Part shown: piece by piece, positions 24,726 to 37,300 of the stretch | Numbering within the stretch: the first letter of the stretch is position 1 | Layout of the letters: each line of letters opens with the position of its first letter | NCBI GenBank assembly: GCA_949316235.1 | Contig: OX438741.1 | Span: forward strand, 24,022,324-24,086,323 | Reading direction: 5' to 3' | Source: Oegoconia quadripuncta | Lineage: Eukaryota > Arthropoda > Insecta > Lepidoptera > Autostichidae | DNA length: 64,000 nt | Made by a program: the position numbers and the translations under genes | Notes under the pieces: generated by a model | Told to the model about the DNA's origin: nothing | What the model saw: the letters and a program-made list of their open reading frames with translations, nothing else | The model's database searches: none

Positions 24726-24865
24726 GTAAAAGGTAAGATCTGTAAAATACTGTTTTACATACGTTGTGGATAGCTTTGTGGACTGTGTATATACCTAATA
24801 CCCACAGAAACGTTATGTAATTATGTACACTTTTATTAACTATCCTAACTTCCCAATCCCATCCC

Positions 24866-25120
24866 AACTAATATTAATATCGAAAGTTTGTGTGTATGTA
24901 TGTATGTTTGTTACCTCCTCACGCCTAAACGGCTGGACCGATTTGGTTAAAATTTGGTTACTAGACAGATTAGGACCTGGATTAACATATAGGCTTTTAA
25001 CCCGGAAAAGTTACTGGTTCCTGTAGGATAGGTATAGTGGGGTTGCTTTTGAGTCTTAGAGTGACGCATTTCGTAGTATAACAAATTCTACGCAGATGAA
25101 GTAGCGGGTAACCGCTAGTG
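24866..25120 (-). repeat. Repeat R-like element, reverse orientation
   Basis: It starts actaatattaatatcgaaag and ends with gcgggtaaccgctagt, the usual mirror of the elements that begin with actagc and end with aatattag. Confidence 0.55.
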
Positions 25121-25156
25121 CCAAATAAACAAAATAAGAGTAGTTTTCACAAGTAG

Positions 25157-25256
25157 CTGGTCTGAAAATACTGACTGTCAGGTAGGCACTAGTCTGACAC
25201 AAATCCAACAATAACAATCCGCATTGGGCTCAAGTGGTGGATTATGGTCATGCCCT
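25157..25256 (+). repeat. SINE family E, 3' body fragment
   Basis: actgactgtcaggtaggcac and agtctgacacaaatcc match the body of the copy at 6401-6705. Confidence 0.65.
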
Positions 25257-25566
25257 CACTATTGCGGTCGACACGACGTAATCTCATATTCTGTAAACGC
25301 GTCTGCTCTGTCTACTGGGAACTCTTCTATTCTCGAGGAATCTATTTGTAAATATGCGTACTTAATATTATATATAATTTCGGTTTATGTGTTTGATGGC
25401 GTTGTGTGTGGTGTCCATTCTTTGTCTGTACGTATCTCAGTAATGCGTGGTCTGATTCAAGTGCGTTTTTTTATATTAAAGACTGAAAGAGGGAGGTTCT
25501 TAGCCATGTTAGATGAAAATCGATTAAGGCGTTTCGAAAATTATTTTGCTGTTAACACAGTTTTTT

Positions 25567-25735
25567 GGCTAGCTACCATCATCTTATCTGAATCTGCCGC
25601 CAATCAGCAATGTTAATAGCATTGTTGTGTTCCGGTTTTCAAGAGATAAGATGGGTTTCCGGGTAAGTACGCTTCCACCTTCGGCTTTATCTTGATTTAA
25701 CATCAGGTGTGATTGAAGCCAAGTGCTAAATAATA
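25567..25735 (+). repeat. SINE family A, 3' half
   Basis: ggctagctaccatcatctta through cttccaccttcggc to caggtgtgattgaagccaag; the head is missing. Confidence 0.8.
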
Positions 25736-26854
25736 AAAAATTGACATTCGAGGTTTTCTAAATTTTCAATGTAAGATTATATGGAAGATTAACTTCTCTG
25801 TCGCGCGTTCCCACGCAAAAATTCTAAGGGTCAAGTATCTCGGCGCGCCTGTCATATTTGCGAAAATACCTGCGGTGTTAAAAACGTTTATAGATACTCT
25901 TCTACTGGGTGTATTTGTAATCTGTGAAAAGCAATAGCTACGGGAATATATTATCTATGGATATAATGAATGAACACTACTACTGCTATAATAAAAAAAA
26001 TGAGAAAAATGTTACGAGTTGTAATATGTAGGTATCGCTACATCCACAATATAATTGGTATTTTTACGGAAAGTACAGATTTATTTCATGTTCTTCTTAA
26101 GAAACGGGTAATTCAATAAATTGTTATGAGAATTGGAAGCTCTATGGCAGATTTCTAAGCTCGTTCTAATAAAAAACAGTACTTGGAATTCTATGCCTAT
26201 ACTAAAAATTATTTTCGCAAATACAGACTAAATATCATAGCTAACATAACATGGCTCACATTATTGGATGCGGAATTTAATAGAGAACAAGTTCAAACAC
26301 AGTCCAAAGGAATTGGAACTCTATAATCATTACAATTGAGAGTTGAGTCAATTGAGAGGGCACTGTACGGTGTCCGCGAGTGTTGTCGGGATAAAATTTT
26401 TTTTGCCACCGATCGGTGCCCGCCTCCGTCTAAAGGTTAAACTCGAAGATATTATGTTTCTTCTGTGGTGTTCTAAATTTTAACACAATTATATTAACTA
26501 TTTATTACTCCCCAAATCAAAATGGTTCGACAATCGATGTATCGATATCGTATGGAATCACTTAACATGATGAGTCTAGGTCGCCCACACAACTACACGC
26601 TATTTATTATATGTGACAACAAAAAATATATTTGGTTTAAAGAACGTTTGTGGTGAAAAATAAACGTTTTCCTTTCAAAGCTACTTTGGTAAATTGACAA
26701 GAGGCGTACCATTGTCGGCAGCCACTTCAGAGAAAACAGTAAATTACTTTACAGTATACTATGTGTGTGTTTCAACAACGTAGAGTTGTGTTATTCTATT
26801 ACATAAACTGTTGGAGCACTCTTGGCACTATCGCTTTACTATCGTTTACAATAA
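25736..26854. other. Spacer
   Basis: Nothing recognised in 1.1 kb. Confidence 0.4.
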
Positions 26855-26945
26855 CAGGCGCGGTCAGTCCTTGGATGGGTGACCAATAGTGGTATTTTCA
26901 TACGTACATACGTATCGTTCTGTTCTTTGGAGAACTAGGAAAGTT
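26855..26945 (+). repeat. SINE family E, 5S rRNA-like head
   Basis: gcgcggtcagtccttggatg followed by ggtgacc is the closest match in the window to the 3' half of animal 5S rRNA. The A-box part of a real 5S gene is absent, so this is not a 5S rRNA gene. Confidence 0.7.
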
Positions 26946-26964
26946 ATTATTAATTATAAATTTC

Positions 26965-27216
26965 CATAAGCATACTTACACACAGCGTCATCTAGTTACA
27001 CACTAAGCAACTAGGCTAATACTATGTAATATTGATACCAGATGGTTGATATACTACACAAATATATATTTATTTATAAATATATACTAACACAATTTAA
27101 ATGAAAACATCACACATATCATGTATCATACAAACATAAACCTCCAGCGGGATTTGAACCCGCGACCTCTAGATATAGCGGCCATGGTCTCTAACCACTA
27201 CACTTAATAGATCGTG
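26965..27216 (-). repeat. SINE family B
   Basis: Left part cacacagcgtcatctagtta; B-box complement gggatttgaacccgcgacct; head complement through ctaaccactacacttaatag. Its head is the seed of the tandem array that follows. Confidence 0.8.
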
Positions 27217-27815
27217 GAATGTATGGAACGGAAAGGAACAAAACATGTACGAAACAGAACAGAATAGAATATATTTATTGAGATACCTTATATCTGCCGT
27301 GTCACACCGATCTCTAGATATAGCGGCCATGGTCTCTAACACTACACTTAATAGATCGTGGAATGTATGGAACGGAAAGGAACAAAAATGTACGAAACAG
27401 AACAGAACAGAACAGAATAGAATATATTTATTGAGATATTTCATATCTGCCGTGTCACATCGATCTCTAGATATAGCGGCCATGGTCTCTAATCACTACA
27501 CTTAATAGATCGTGGAATGTATGGAACGGAAAAGAACAAAAATGTACGAAACAGAACAGAATAGAATATATTTATTGAGATATCTCATATCTGCCGTGTC
27601 ACATCTATCTCTAGATATAGCGACCATGGTCTCTAATCACTACTCTTAATAGATCGTGGAATGTATGGAACGGAAAGGAACAAAACATGTACGAAACAGA
27701 ACAGAATAGAATATATTTATTGCGATATCTCATATCTGCCGTGTCGCACCGATCTCTAGATATAGCGACCATGGTCTCTAATCACTACACTTAATAGATC
27801 TTGGAATGTATGGAA
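27164..27815. repeat. Tandem array, about 4.5 units of about 145 bp
   Basis: The word ctagatatagcg recurs at 27169, 27314, 27467, 27611 and 27756, a spacing of 145, 153, 144 and 145. The 153-bp unit has extra acagaac steps. Each unit holds the SINE B head complement, an ataatagatcgtggaatgta-like spacer, a gaacagaacagaatagaata tract and tatctgccgtgtcaca. Open frames of 86-104 codons here only reflect the repeat. Confidence 0.9.
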
Positions 27816-28280
27816 GAACTTAAAATTTGATTTTAAGTTTCAAAGAGAGTAATTTTCAAAGCTTAACAAAGAAAATAGTTATTTTAGACCTATGGTTACT
27901 TTAAGGAATTTGGTGAGGAATTTTTCTAATATCCGAACTATCCGATTTCATTTGATCCATGTTCGACTGGACACATTGTATCCATTACCCAGCAAATATT
28001 TGAAGATGAGAATTCTATATTAACATTTACTAGCTTACCAGCGATCACATTTAAATTTGGAACACCCAAACTACTCATGTTTGGGATATTTCTGACCAGG
28101 GTGGTCAAATGGGATAAAGGGAGTGACGATGAGGATGTAATATGTTGTTCATGTAATCTAAGCAGTTTAAAGTTGAGACATGGGTGGATAAGTCAATATT
28201 TTGCTGATTTAATTAGTTCTGTTGGTTTCAAGCTGTTATTGTAAGCAATTTATGGTTTCTAATATACAGAAGTATAATTT
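27816..28280. other. Spacer
   Basis: Nothing recognised, although catgtttgggatatttctga near 28075 recurs in similar form at 35085 (an unnamed repeat). Confidence 0.4.
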
Positions 28281-28506
28281 ATACTAGCTTACCGCCTGCG
28301 TCTTCGCCCGTGTGGAATAACTTTATCGCGGATAAGTTTAATTTGTGTATCCCGTGGGAACTGCTCACTTTATCGAGATAAAAAATATCCCACGTTTTAA
28401 TCCAGTGTATATTCTACCAGTATTCCAAATTTCATCTAAATCCGTCCATCCGTTTCACCGTGATTGAGCAACAAACAAACAGACATCCAAACTTTCGTAT
28501 ATCATA
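28281..28506 (+). repeat. Dispersed repeat R
   Basis: actagcttaccgcctgcgtc at the start and atccaaactttcgtat at the end, with the body order of 2643-2890. Confidence 0.75.
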
Positions 28507-28704
28507 AATTTTTTAAATATATAAATGAATGGATCGATAAAATTATTATTGCTTATAATGATGATGTTTTATTTTATTAAGGTATTTACTTAGCTATTGC
28601 TGTAGTTATATATTATTAGATATATGTTGTTCATTAAGTGTGAAGGTATTTGTTTTAGTTTAAATTTGCTGTATTTTGTATACTTCCAATCTACTGTTTG
28701 TACA

Positions 28705-28826
28705 ACTAAACCTATGGTTGAATGGAAGAAATTCCTCTATGGGATAAGTCCGCCGTTGCACTCAAACTCTGTATATATGTATTGCCTTTTTGTACAATAA
28801 AGCGTTTACAAACAAACAAACATTGA
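28705..28826 (+). repeat. LINE 3' tail family G2
   Basis: tggaagaaattcctctatgg, gataagtccgccgttg and gtacaataaagcgtttacaaac. The reverse complement is at 32078-32225 and 48176-48252. Confidence 0.75.
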
Positions 28827-29099
28827 TCTATTATGTTATGTAATACTTATAAAAACTATATAAATATTAATAACAATATAATAAAGAGCTATTTTCATAC
28901 TAAAGCATATTTTCCTTTTTATTAGATTTTTTCGTGCCTTTAAAAAGTCATCGGACTTGTGGATCATTGTGCTTAGGACTTTAGAAATTATGAATTTAAA
29001 ATGAAATGAAATATATTGTTCAGAATTACAAGCATTATATAAGCGTAAATAAATTTTAAAAAAATGTTGTGTATATCACCGTAGAAGTGAGAAGTTATT

Positions 29100-29422
29100 G
29101 TTAAATGATTCATGGGGCAGTCGCGTAGTACGCCCACCGTAGCCCGCCCTAGCTGCCATGGCGCGAGTCTAGAGCAAACCGTCTGCGATCCGCCCGCCTC
29201 CGGCGTTACTCGCACCTTCTGTGCGCAACTTTAACGGCGACGACATTGTGATCCAACGAAGTGAAAGTGAGATTTTATTTGTTGCCCGTTTATTGTGCAT
29301 TGTGGTAATTCTTCGTGTGAAATATGCTCGCGGTTTTAATTTTTGGTGAAATTTGTAGATATTTGTAACTGAACGATGCTGTTTGACGTTTACTTTTAAA
29401 GAACAACTAAGGATAATCTTAG
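29100..29422 (+). promoter_or_regulatory. Candidate host promoter and non-coding first exon
   Basis: About 130 bp (29100-29235) are GC- and CpG-rich in an AT-rich region. They are followed by sequence with no recognised repeat that ends in a strong splice donor, cttag|gtaagt, at 29423. This layout is common for a 5' UTR exon of a housekeeping gene on the plus strand. No matching acceptor or coding exon can be pointed to in the window, so it stays a candidate. It could also be an unknown repeat. Confidence 0.3.
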
Positions 29423-29458
29423 GTAAGTATTCGTTAAACATATTTAGCAATCGGTTAC

Positions 29459-30018
29459 TTAAGAGGGTTTATTTCGTCCATTGGATAAATTAAGATTTCT
29501 TTTTAAATACAGAATCAATTACAAAAATCGCTCTGACCTGCACACGAGAAGCCGAAATTAGTATTATGAAAAATACAGCTTTAATTACGGTTATTTTCGA
29601 GAATTTCAAATTGTTAGATTTTGTATAATAGTTTTTGAAATGAAATGAAATGAAATATATTTATTTGCTCTAAATGTGGTCGGGTACAGGTTTTATAATG
29701 ATGCTGTTGTTACACCAAGCGTGTTTGTCACTAATTTTGTAATATCCTTTTTTGCCAATGCTGTTTTGACATGATCTTTAAAATAAATCTTTAAATCTCT
29801 CGATCTGTTCTGTTGATTCTGTATTATTCAAAAATACAATAAAAAATTAATAAAAACTTTTTTTATAATCGTTGATTGATATTATTAATATTATTGATTG
29901 ATATTTTAATATTTAGCTTTTAGGGTACACGTGTGCTTTTTTTTAATTTTATTCTGTATTAAAAAAAAATGATAATTTATCCAATTAGGGCGCCACTGGA
30001 CCGAATAAACCCTCTTAA
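29459..30018. mobile_element. TTAA-flanked MITE (piggyBac-like)
   Basis: It begins ttaagagggtttatttcgtc and ends with the complement of ttaagagggtttattcggtc. The inverted repeats continue, with small gaps, for about 60 bp (to acagaat). TTAA at both edges (29459-29462 and 30015-30018) is the piggyBac-type target. No transposase is present. A gaaatgaaatgaaatg stretch at 29638 may mark an inserted repeat. Confidence 0.75.
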
Positions 30019-32004
30019 AATAATTGTATGATCCCTTTTTAATTTTAATGGTGCTAAAAACAGAACGCATATAAATCAATTATCACTATGTGTTGAGTAT
30101 TCCGTCTGATCGATGCGAAATTTTGTTTACAAATCAAAAAATGTGGCGTTCTTTTTTGTATTATTTATGATCGGCAAGAACTTGGTAGTTACTAACAGAG
30201 TGTGTGACGTAGAGTGTAAGAAATTTTGAAGCTTTTTACTATATACCATAAATATGTCCACTAAGTAATGTTGAAATTTTAAAAGCATATTTTACTTAAA
30301 TTTGGATAGATATTTGATTTGAATTTGCTTTTACCAGGAAGCTGGAAATAATATTATTAAGGTAAGAGCTTACCGAATTTCAAATCACAAAATTATAAGA
30401 AGATAGGCTCGTAATTGGAAAGAGATCCAGAGCTTATGTTCGCGCGTTGTACTTATAAATTATTTGAATGAAATCATATTGGAATTGTTAAAGGTTAGTA
30501 TTGTTTTTTATAATTTTTGCAAAAACTTTCGTATTTTGTAAGTATTACGTACTTAGTCGTTACAATTTACCTCCATGAATTTTGAATGAACACAAGGCAA
30601 TTTTACTTGATCTGTGATAGGCTACTAGTAGCTATTTAAGCTGTTCTATCCGAAGTATTCTAGAGTGATAGTATGGACAAGAAGACCATTTTAGAAAACT
30701 GCGTTTGGTATAGCTTCTTCTTAGCGAGTCGTTGGCAAAAACATGAAAATCTTGAGGACTATCCAATAATAACCATCATGCTATCATCAACGTTATAAAA
30801 CAGCCCGGTAGGAATAACTATGATGATAACTGTACTTAGAATAAAAAAAAAAACTATTTTTAAAAAAGTTCTATATACATAATAGTAAATTTATTGAAAG
30901 TTTCCCAAGAATTTCGTACTAGAAGTACGGACATGTTGATTTCTAATAAAAACTTTGTCAATATAGACCTTTTTGTTTGGAAACAATGATAATGTTGAAC
31001 TTACACATGGCTAAAGATAGTAGTACATTATAGCACCTCGATATTATAAAAAAGTTATGTAATTAGGCTATTGTACAACGATTAATTTCTTAAATTGAAG
31101 ATATTGTTTTAAAGTTAAGTTTCTAAAAGATGACATTATGCTAGAATTAATTTGTTCTCGTCTAACTTTAAATTGAGTTTCGGCATCGTCCGATGTTTGA
31201 AATTCCATGGCGTCGGTTCCAAGGCTAGACAGGCATATCACGGATTAATTTCCTTCCATACAAAAGAACTGGATACATTGTTAGTTATTTATTGTTACTT
31301 TATCTTAAGTACACGGCACGCAAAGAGATTTGCTGACGTCTGCGTGGCGAACCACTTTGCTCTGTAATCCTATAATGGAATTAACAAGTACTTACTACGA
31401 TTTGATGAAAGCAAGACGTTGTTAAGTGCTACTACATGTAATATTGGACTTATCACAACGAATTAATTGCGCCCAAATTCGTTATAGTAGCCATTGAAGA
31501 GTTAATTACCCATTTCCTTACTCAATTATGGAACCAGCTTGATAGTACAATACTAGAGTATTGTTATTAGAATTCCATATTTTTTTGTAGGTGAAAATAA
31601 AAGCTAACTCAAAAATCTCGAGTTAACAAAGAACCCGTGTCACGTCTACGAGGTTACGGGTTCGAATGTGTTGCCTAGCGCCCATAATCACATTATTTAA
31701 GTTATATGCGAGTGTTTCATGACTAAATAATAAACAATCTAGGCGATATCTGTACTATAGATATCAGTTAAGAAAATAAAAATAAATAAAATAATGTTTG
31801 TTTTAAAACAACTTATTCATAAATTATTACTCATAATAGGCCAATAGAATAATTTGTCTACTGAATTACGCTAGTACACATCTGTTCCGAAACGGTAGAT
31901 TATAGACTATGTTACAAGAACTACGAGTACACTCGTATGTCACTAAATGTGCCTACATTATAATTATAACAGTAAAAGTAAGATAAAAACTGTGTGTTGT
32001 GTGG
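30019..32004. other. AT-rich spacer, 2 kb
   Basis: No gene recognised. A B-box-like ggttacgggttcgaatg at 31653 suggests a decayed plus-strand SINE B head. Confidence 0.4.
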
Positions 32005-32400
32005 GTTGATATGTGTTTGTGTGTCTGTGTGAGTATGATGGATAAACATTAATATTTAATATCCATGACGCGGGTAATAATGTTTGTTTGTTTGTAAACG
32101 CTTTATTGTATAAAAAATGGCAATACATTAATTTTGCATTCATACAGAAATTGAGTACAACGGCGGACTTATCCCATAGAGGGATTTCTTCCAGTCACCA
32201 TAGGGTTAGTTAGAAAACAGTAGTTGGGCGTATACAAATAACAGCAAATTCAAACTAAAGCAATACCTACACTACACACTATAATAATGTTAACAATTCA
32301 TCACAAAAGCATTCATCCTTAGCGGAATTCGAACCCGCTAACGTTGGTTTCGAAGGTAGGGTGCTACACACTAGCTAAACCAATCAATTGGCGGTCATGT
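32005..32400 (-). repeat. SINE family B interrupted by a LINE tail
   Basis: Body near 32030-32075 (taatatccatgacgcgggta) and head complement at 32318-32395 (ggaattcgaacccgctaacg) belong to SINE B. Between them, 32078-32225 is a minus-strand G2 LINE tail (tttgtttgtaaacgctttat ... cggcggacttatcccataga). Confidence 0.65.
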
Positions 32401-32796
32401 ACAGGTTTTACAGTTAATCTACATACGTATAGGAAAGTTTTTGTGTATATAAGTAAGAGTAGTTTGACTTAGAATAGTTATTTAGGTATAGTGTATATCC
32501 AGGTCATGTCATATAAAGTTTCTAATAAAGATGTAATATCACATAAAGGGTGCGATTTCGAGGAATATGCGACCATATTAAAAAGGTTATTGTTTTGTGA
32601 CACGACCACATAGAGAATAAATTCTTCTTTGTCATTTTATTGCAATCCATAGGTAATAACACGATTTTAATGGTTATTTTTAACGGAAATCAATATCGTT
32701 GATTCTATATTTGAGTACTCTACCGTGCTCCATTTATGTGTCTTTTCCCATTTCCATTTAATAATTCCACTTTACAACTCGCTACTACTCATAAAT

Positions 32797-32858
32797 TGAA
32801 AATTTGTTGTACAAATTTTCAATTAAAAACTATTAATTGAAAATTTGTACAACCTCTG
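32797..32858. repeat. Short nested inverted repeats
   Basis: aattgaaaatttgt / acaaattttcaatt form a perfect 14-bp stem with a 3-base loop, and the left arm is repeated again at about 32836. Confidence 0.7.
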
Positions 32859-32926
32859 AAAGACTATCACATCATTCAAATTCACTAAGCAACTGTATTA
32901 ACAGCTACCTATCTTCGAAACGGCTA

Positions 32927-33210
32927 TTTTTTTATGCACAACGGGTTCGCACTTGACCTCAATCTCACTTGATGTTAAGTGAAGATGAGGCCGAAGGTGG
33001 AAGCGTACTGACCTGGATACCCCAATGTATTTAGGGCACTGGCTATCTTATCTCTGACAAGCGGAACACAACAATGCTATTAACATTGCTGCTTGGCGGC
33101 AGATTCAGATTACATGGTGGTAGCTAGCCAGGCGGACATTTAAAATGCCCGAACCCGCCACCTCCGATTCGTAAACAAAATGTTGTTTACGTTGAGCCAC
33201 GGAGGCGGTT
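32927..33210 (-). repeat. SINE family A
   Basis: Minus-strand copy from atgcacaacgggttcgcac to gttgagccacggaggcggtt, with a short deletion near the B-box. Confidence 0.85.
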
Positions 33211-34419
33211 AAAAAATAAGCGATGATCATCAAACATATCAATAGCCTGTTCCCTAGTTTAATCGTTAATATAAAAAAAAACATTTAATAAAGTGTTGTA
33301 AATGTAAAATTAAGCATTTGTAAGAAACGCAAGTACTAAGTTAGTAACTAAATAAGCTAAAGTTGAAAAATGTATTTTAAAAAAATGCTCAATTGATGGG
33401 TATTTCATTTTCATCCAGTCATTTCAGTCATTATTTTCATTTTCATTTGTAATTTGATAATTTCCCTAAATTATCATTTACGGAAATTATCGTTACAAAA
33501 TATTAGTTTTCATTTTTATTTCTTAAGCAATGCAGCTCGACGACATTTTCAGCTAAAACACATGCATGCCTAACTACAACATGCTTGTTTTTTTATCCAT
33601 CAACAAGTTAACTGTGTTTAACAAAAATCTACCTAATTAAATATCAGTTAGTATTTATTGTACAATTTAATTAAGTATTACATGAAACAACAAATTTATA
33701 AAACACAATTAAAAATACCTATATCTTATAGAAAAAATACGCCCTTCATTTATTGTTATTAAGATACAAATTAAAAATAGGGTTTCTAAAAAAATCTAGA
33801 CTCGCGCTCGTATTTTTAATTATTATTCAAAATTACATCTCTAATATACCTCTATAAGATAGCAATTATATAAGTCGGTTCTGAACTATGTCTAGCTAAG
33901 CTAATTTTTTACCGTATTTTCCCTGGGCTAGTTCTCGAGTGACGTAGGCTATGGTTTATAGTGATAAAAATTATCTCCAAATCCACGCTGCTGCGGCATC
34001 GCGAGAGAAGAGCTAGATAATTATTATTCGTCGAAAAGTAAAGTAAAGCAACAATAAATATATACATAATAAACAGTCAAGTTAATCAGTGTATGGTAAA
34101 CTTGGTAAACTTCCTCTAATTTTCTGAAAATACCGTATTCATGGAATAACTTGAGTCACGACAGCTAGTGGTCGTATGGGGTAGACAGCAGAGTTGACAT
34201 TTTAATCTCGTCACCCTAACCTTCGGCACGGGGTCGGGAAACGTCTTAGGGTTTTACTGCAGGAATTGGTAGAGAGACCGTACAATATTATAACGTGCTT
34301 CACTCCCACCATAGCTCAATATTAACAACATTGGGTTTACAGTTTGGGGTCGTAGGTTCGATTAAATAAATAAGTATATTTCAGACAAAACTTTTCCCAA
34401 CTAGATAAAGCCTGCGGTA
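33211..34419. other. Spacer
   Basis: Nothing recognised. Confidence 0.4.
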
Positions 34420-34530
34420 TCGATAACGCTCAAACATACCCTATTTATATAAACATCTACGACCCACGTAATCGAACCGCAATCGGTGGTTTCGAAGACA
34501 GGTCTTCATATATTAACAGGCCATTAAATA
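34420..34530 (-). repeat. SINE family B fragment, decayed
   Basis: aacatctacgacccacgtaa, aatcgaaccgcaatcggtgg and tttcgaagacagg match the head side of family B. Confidence 0.45.
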
Positions 34531-34823
34531 CATAGACCGTATTACTTATTACTTATTACACATATACCTATAAGTTAAGTAATAGTCACAAAATCAAATT
34601 AATCGATTTGTCTGTGGGAGTATCACAGGCACGCTTTCAATACATAAAGTAGATGGGTATTCTTAGTTGGTAGAATACATATACAGAATAGTGTTACAAC
34701 AATGTTTACTGAGCGAGATAATTAGACAATAGATGATTTTTTTCATTGTCTTAATTATCTTATCCTACAATCTAGAATTATCTAGACGACAGATTCGTGT
34801 ACCAAAGGCTGCGGGTTAGAAGG

Positions 34824-34890
34824 CCGCGAGGGCCTCATCTTCACTTAAAATCAGGTCAGGTCAAGTGCAAACCCGTTGTGCATAAAAAAA
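34824..34890 (+). repeat. SINE family A, 3' end
   Basis: ggcctcatcttcacttaaaa, aagtgcaaacccgttgtgca and an A run. Confidence 0.8.
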
Positions 34891-34959
34891 AAGAGAGATT
34901 TATTTGTGTGATGAATACATTTATTCCCGAGTCATTGATATTTCTATAAATATTTATGT

Positions 34960-35689
34960 ACCTATCCATCATCTAGTATCCTAGCTACAAGATTTGTTTA
35001 ATTTGGGACTAGTTACTAAATTTGCACTTTTTAATGTTGGTGGGCTGACCCCCGTCACGCGTGCATTTCAGTATATTTCATTTATGTTTGGGATATCTCT
35101 GACTACTCCATTTGGGATAAAGGTCGTGACTGTATTATTAGTATGGATAATGGCCGCCAGGGTAGTTAGTTCTGTTGAAGCACATGTTGGAGGTTAATAG
35201 CTTTGTTCCTCGTGTCCTCAAAAAGTGGGAGATGTCGGTAAAGCACATTTTCACTGAACATTAGACATGATTAAAGGTTGATCCCTAGAGTGGTTAATTA
35301 ACCGTGAAAAGAATACTAGAAAAATAAAGTTTATTCTTATTGTTACTTTGCAAAATACTCTTCTTTTGTTGTGCTAGACGTTGTTTATTATTTACAAAAA
35401 TGGCTGGTGATTGATTAATAATCACGTAATGATTGTTTTTAACGCTGAACAAAGCTTGTCCGGCCCGGCAAAACATTCTAGACTTGCGATGAACTGTAGT
35501 TGAATTTAAAAATAAGAACTTGCTCTATTACGGTTGATTTGACGGAGCACCTCAACGTCTGTGCTATATAATATTACTCGGTGATTGGGTAGCAGAAGGT
35601 TGAATATTGAGCGTCGTTTGGATACATTTTATCATAATTTATTTGCAAGTAGTTATGGCACGTAAAAAAAATATAACCAACCCGTCTCT
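34960..35689. other. Spacer
   Basis: Nothing recognised apart from the short string shared with 28075. Confidence 0.35.
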
Positions 35690-36198
35690 TCTCGTAGGTG
35701 TTGTTAAAGGCGACTATGGGACTTTCCATCAAAAACGTCTATAGATTTGCACGTTTTAACGACGATCGGCTTACCCTTTGTCACGTGTAGTGGTAGAGCC
35801 ACGCTGTAAGCTATTAGCTTGCAGCATGAATGGGCCGGCTCGACCGGGGAAGTACCACCCTCTCGCAGAAGACCGACGTCTGAGTAGTGGCATTTTGCCA
35901 CTGCGCTTCGTCCGGTGAGCGAGGGCGCCGGAGGCCCACCTTCCAGTCTCTCTCCAGAATGGTAGCGGTATTTAAAGAGTTAGTACCCCAGGAGGGTACC
36001 AGCACTATTAGTGCTGGAGAATCCCTCATCGCTCAGGCTGTCCTACTTATTCTGGGGTGGACACCTTCCTCAAAGGCCGGCAACGCATCTGTGACCCTTT
36101 TGGCGTTGCGGGTGTCCATGGGCGGCGGTGATTGCTTTCCATCAGGTGACCCGCATGCTCGTTTGCCGCCCTCTCATATAAAAAAAAAAAAAAAAAAA
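35690..36198 (+). repeat. Retroelement 3' region with poly(A)
   Basis: It ends caggtgacccgcatgctcgt, then ttgccgccctctcatat and a run of 18 A (36181-36198). That 3' end is very common in Lepidoptera. The body is GC-richer than its surroundings, and the left boundary is uncertain. No intact coding frame. Confidence 0.6.
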
Positions 36199-36317
36199 CG
36201 TGTGAATTTCTGTAAATTTCGAAAAGTCAGCCGTCGATGTTGTTTCAAGCAATAACCTTTTAATGTTTGGAACACTCAAACGCTAACGTTTGTAATATCA
36301 TTGACCACGTTAATGTA

Positions 36318-36780
36318 TAAACCGCATGAGTTTTTTTAGCGTAAGGAAAAAATAGGGCGTAATTAGGTAAGTGAAATAGAAGGTATTGGCATAGGTAGTT
36401 TTTTTGTTTCGTAACCATCGTCGAATAAAGCGTTAATTGTGTCATTTGACGGTCGTGTTTGTAGTCTATTTCACATAATTACCTACATTATTACCTACAT
36501 TATTAAATAAAGAAAATTTGGAGAATATTATGAGTTCCTTCGACCTTCGACCTCATCTTCACTTAACATCAGGTGAACCAACCCGTTGTGCATAAAAAAA
36601 AAAGAAAAAAAAGTTCCAAATAAATTTCGCATGATAGAAATCTCATGTATCCCGCATATCAATATACGTCCAGCGCGAACCTTTTTGAAAAAAAGAAAAT
36701 AAATTACCTATGCCAATAACTTCTATTTCATTTACCTAATATTTTTTTCCTTACGGTAAAAAAAACTCATCCGATGTAAT
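36318..36780. mobile_element. Possible MITE with long inverted repeats
   Basis: 36318-36410 (gcatgagtttttttagcgta ... attggcataggtag) pairs with 36693-36780 in reverse complement. A single further copy in plus orientation lies at 37204-37300. A SINE A 3' end (36536-36600) lies between the arms. No clear target duplication was found. Confidence 0.5.
36536..36605 (+). repeat. SINE family A, 3' end
   Basis: ttcgacctcatcttcactta, acatcaggtg and aacccgttgtgcat followed by an A run. Confidence 0.8.
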
Positions 36781-37300
36781 TTACTAATATAACCATACTA
36801 TGTACCTCTTTTCACTGTTTACGCACCGCTCTAAGTACTTTGCCTTTACCTTATAAAGTACCCTTTATTTTATTGTTCTAACTAGGTACGTAGGAATGTA
36901 TGTCAAAACCTATCAGGAAAAACAAATATTGGTTTTCGTCAAGATCACCTACGTACTCGTAAATGTACCTGTGTTGCCTGTGTCATGTGTGCAGACAATT
37001 GAATTCCTTCGTAAATAAATAACATTTGAATTCGTTCGTCACGAAAATAGGCGAGACAGTTACGAGCTTACCTAAACATACGAAACGTCTGAATAGATTC
37101 TAATGAATAATAATGAATCGGTTGTAATGAACGATAATTAATACTATAATAAAATCACAGCAATATCTGTTTATACGACTCCTCATTACTTCCAGATTAC
37201 TTCTATATATATAGCGGATGAGTTTTTTTTACTGAAAAAAAATAAATAGGGCATAAGTAAATGAAGTTTATTGACACAGGTAGTTTAATTTTTTTTCAAG

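Noticed and set aside
26855..26945. Possible 5S rRNA gene
   Set aside because: Only the second half of 5S is similar; the first half and the terminator are missing and the sequence continues as a SINE.
27169..27505. Repetitive 86-104-codon frames on both strands
   Set aside because: They arise from the tandem array, and the repeating peptide follows the DNA unit.
27164..27815. CRISPR-like array
   Set aside because: Whole units of about 145 bp repeat, with no short repeat and unique spacer pattern, in an animal genome.
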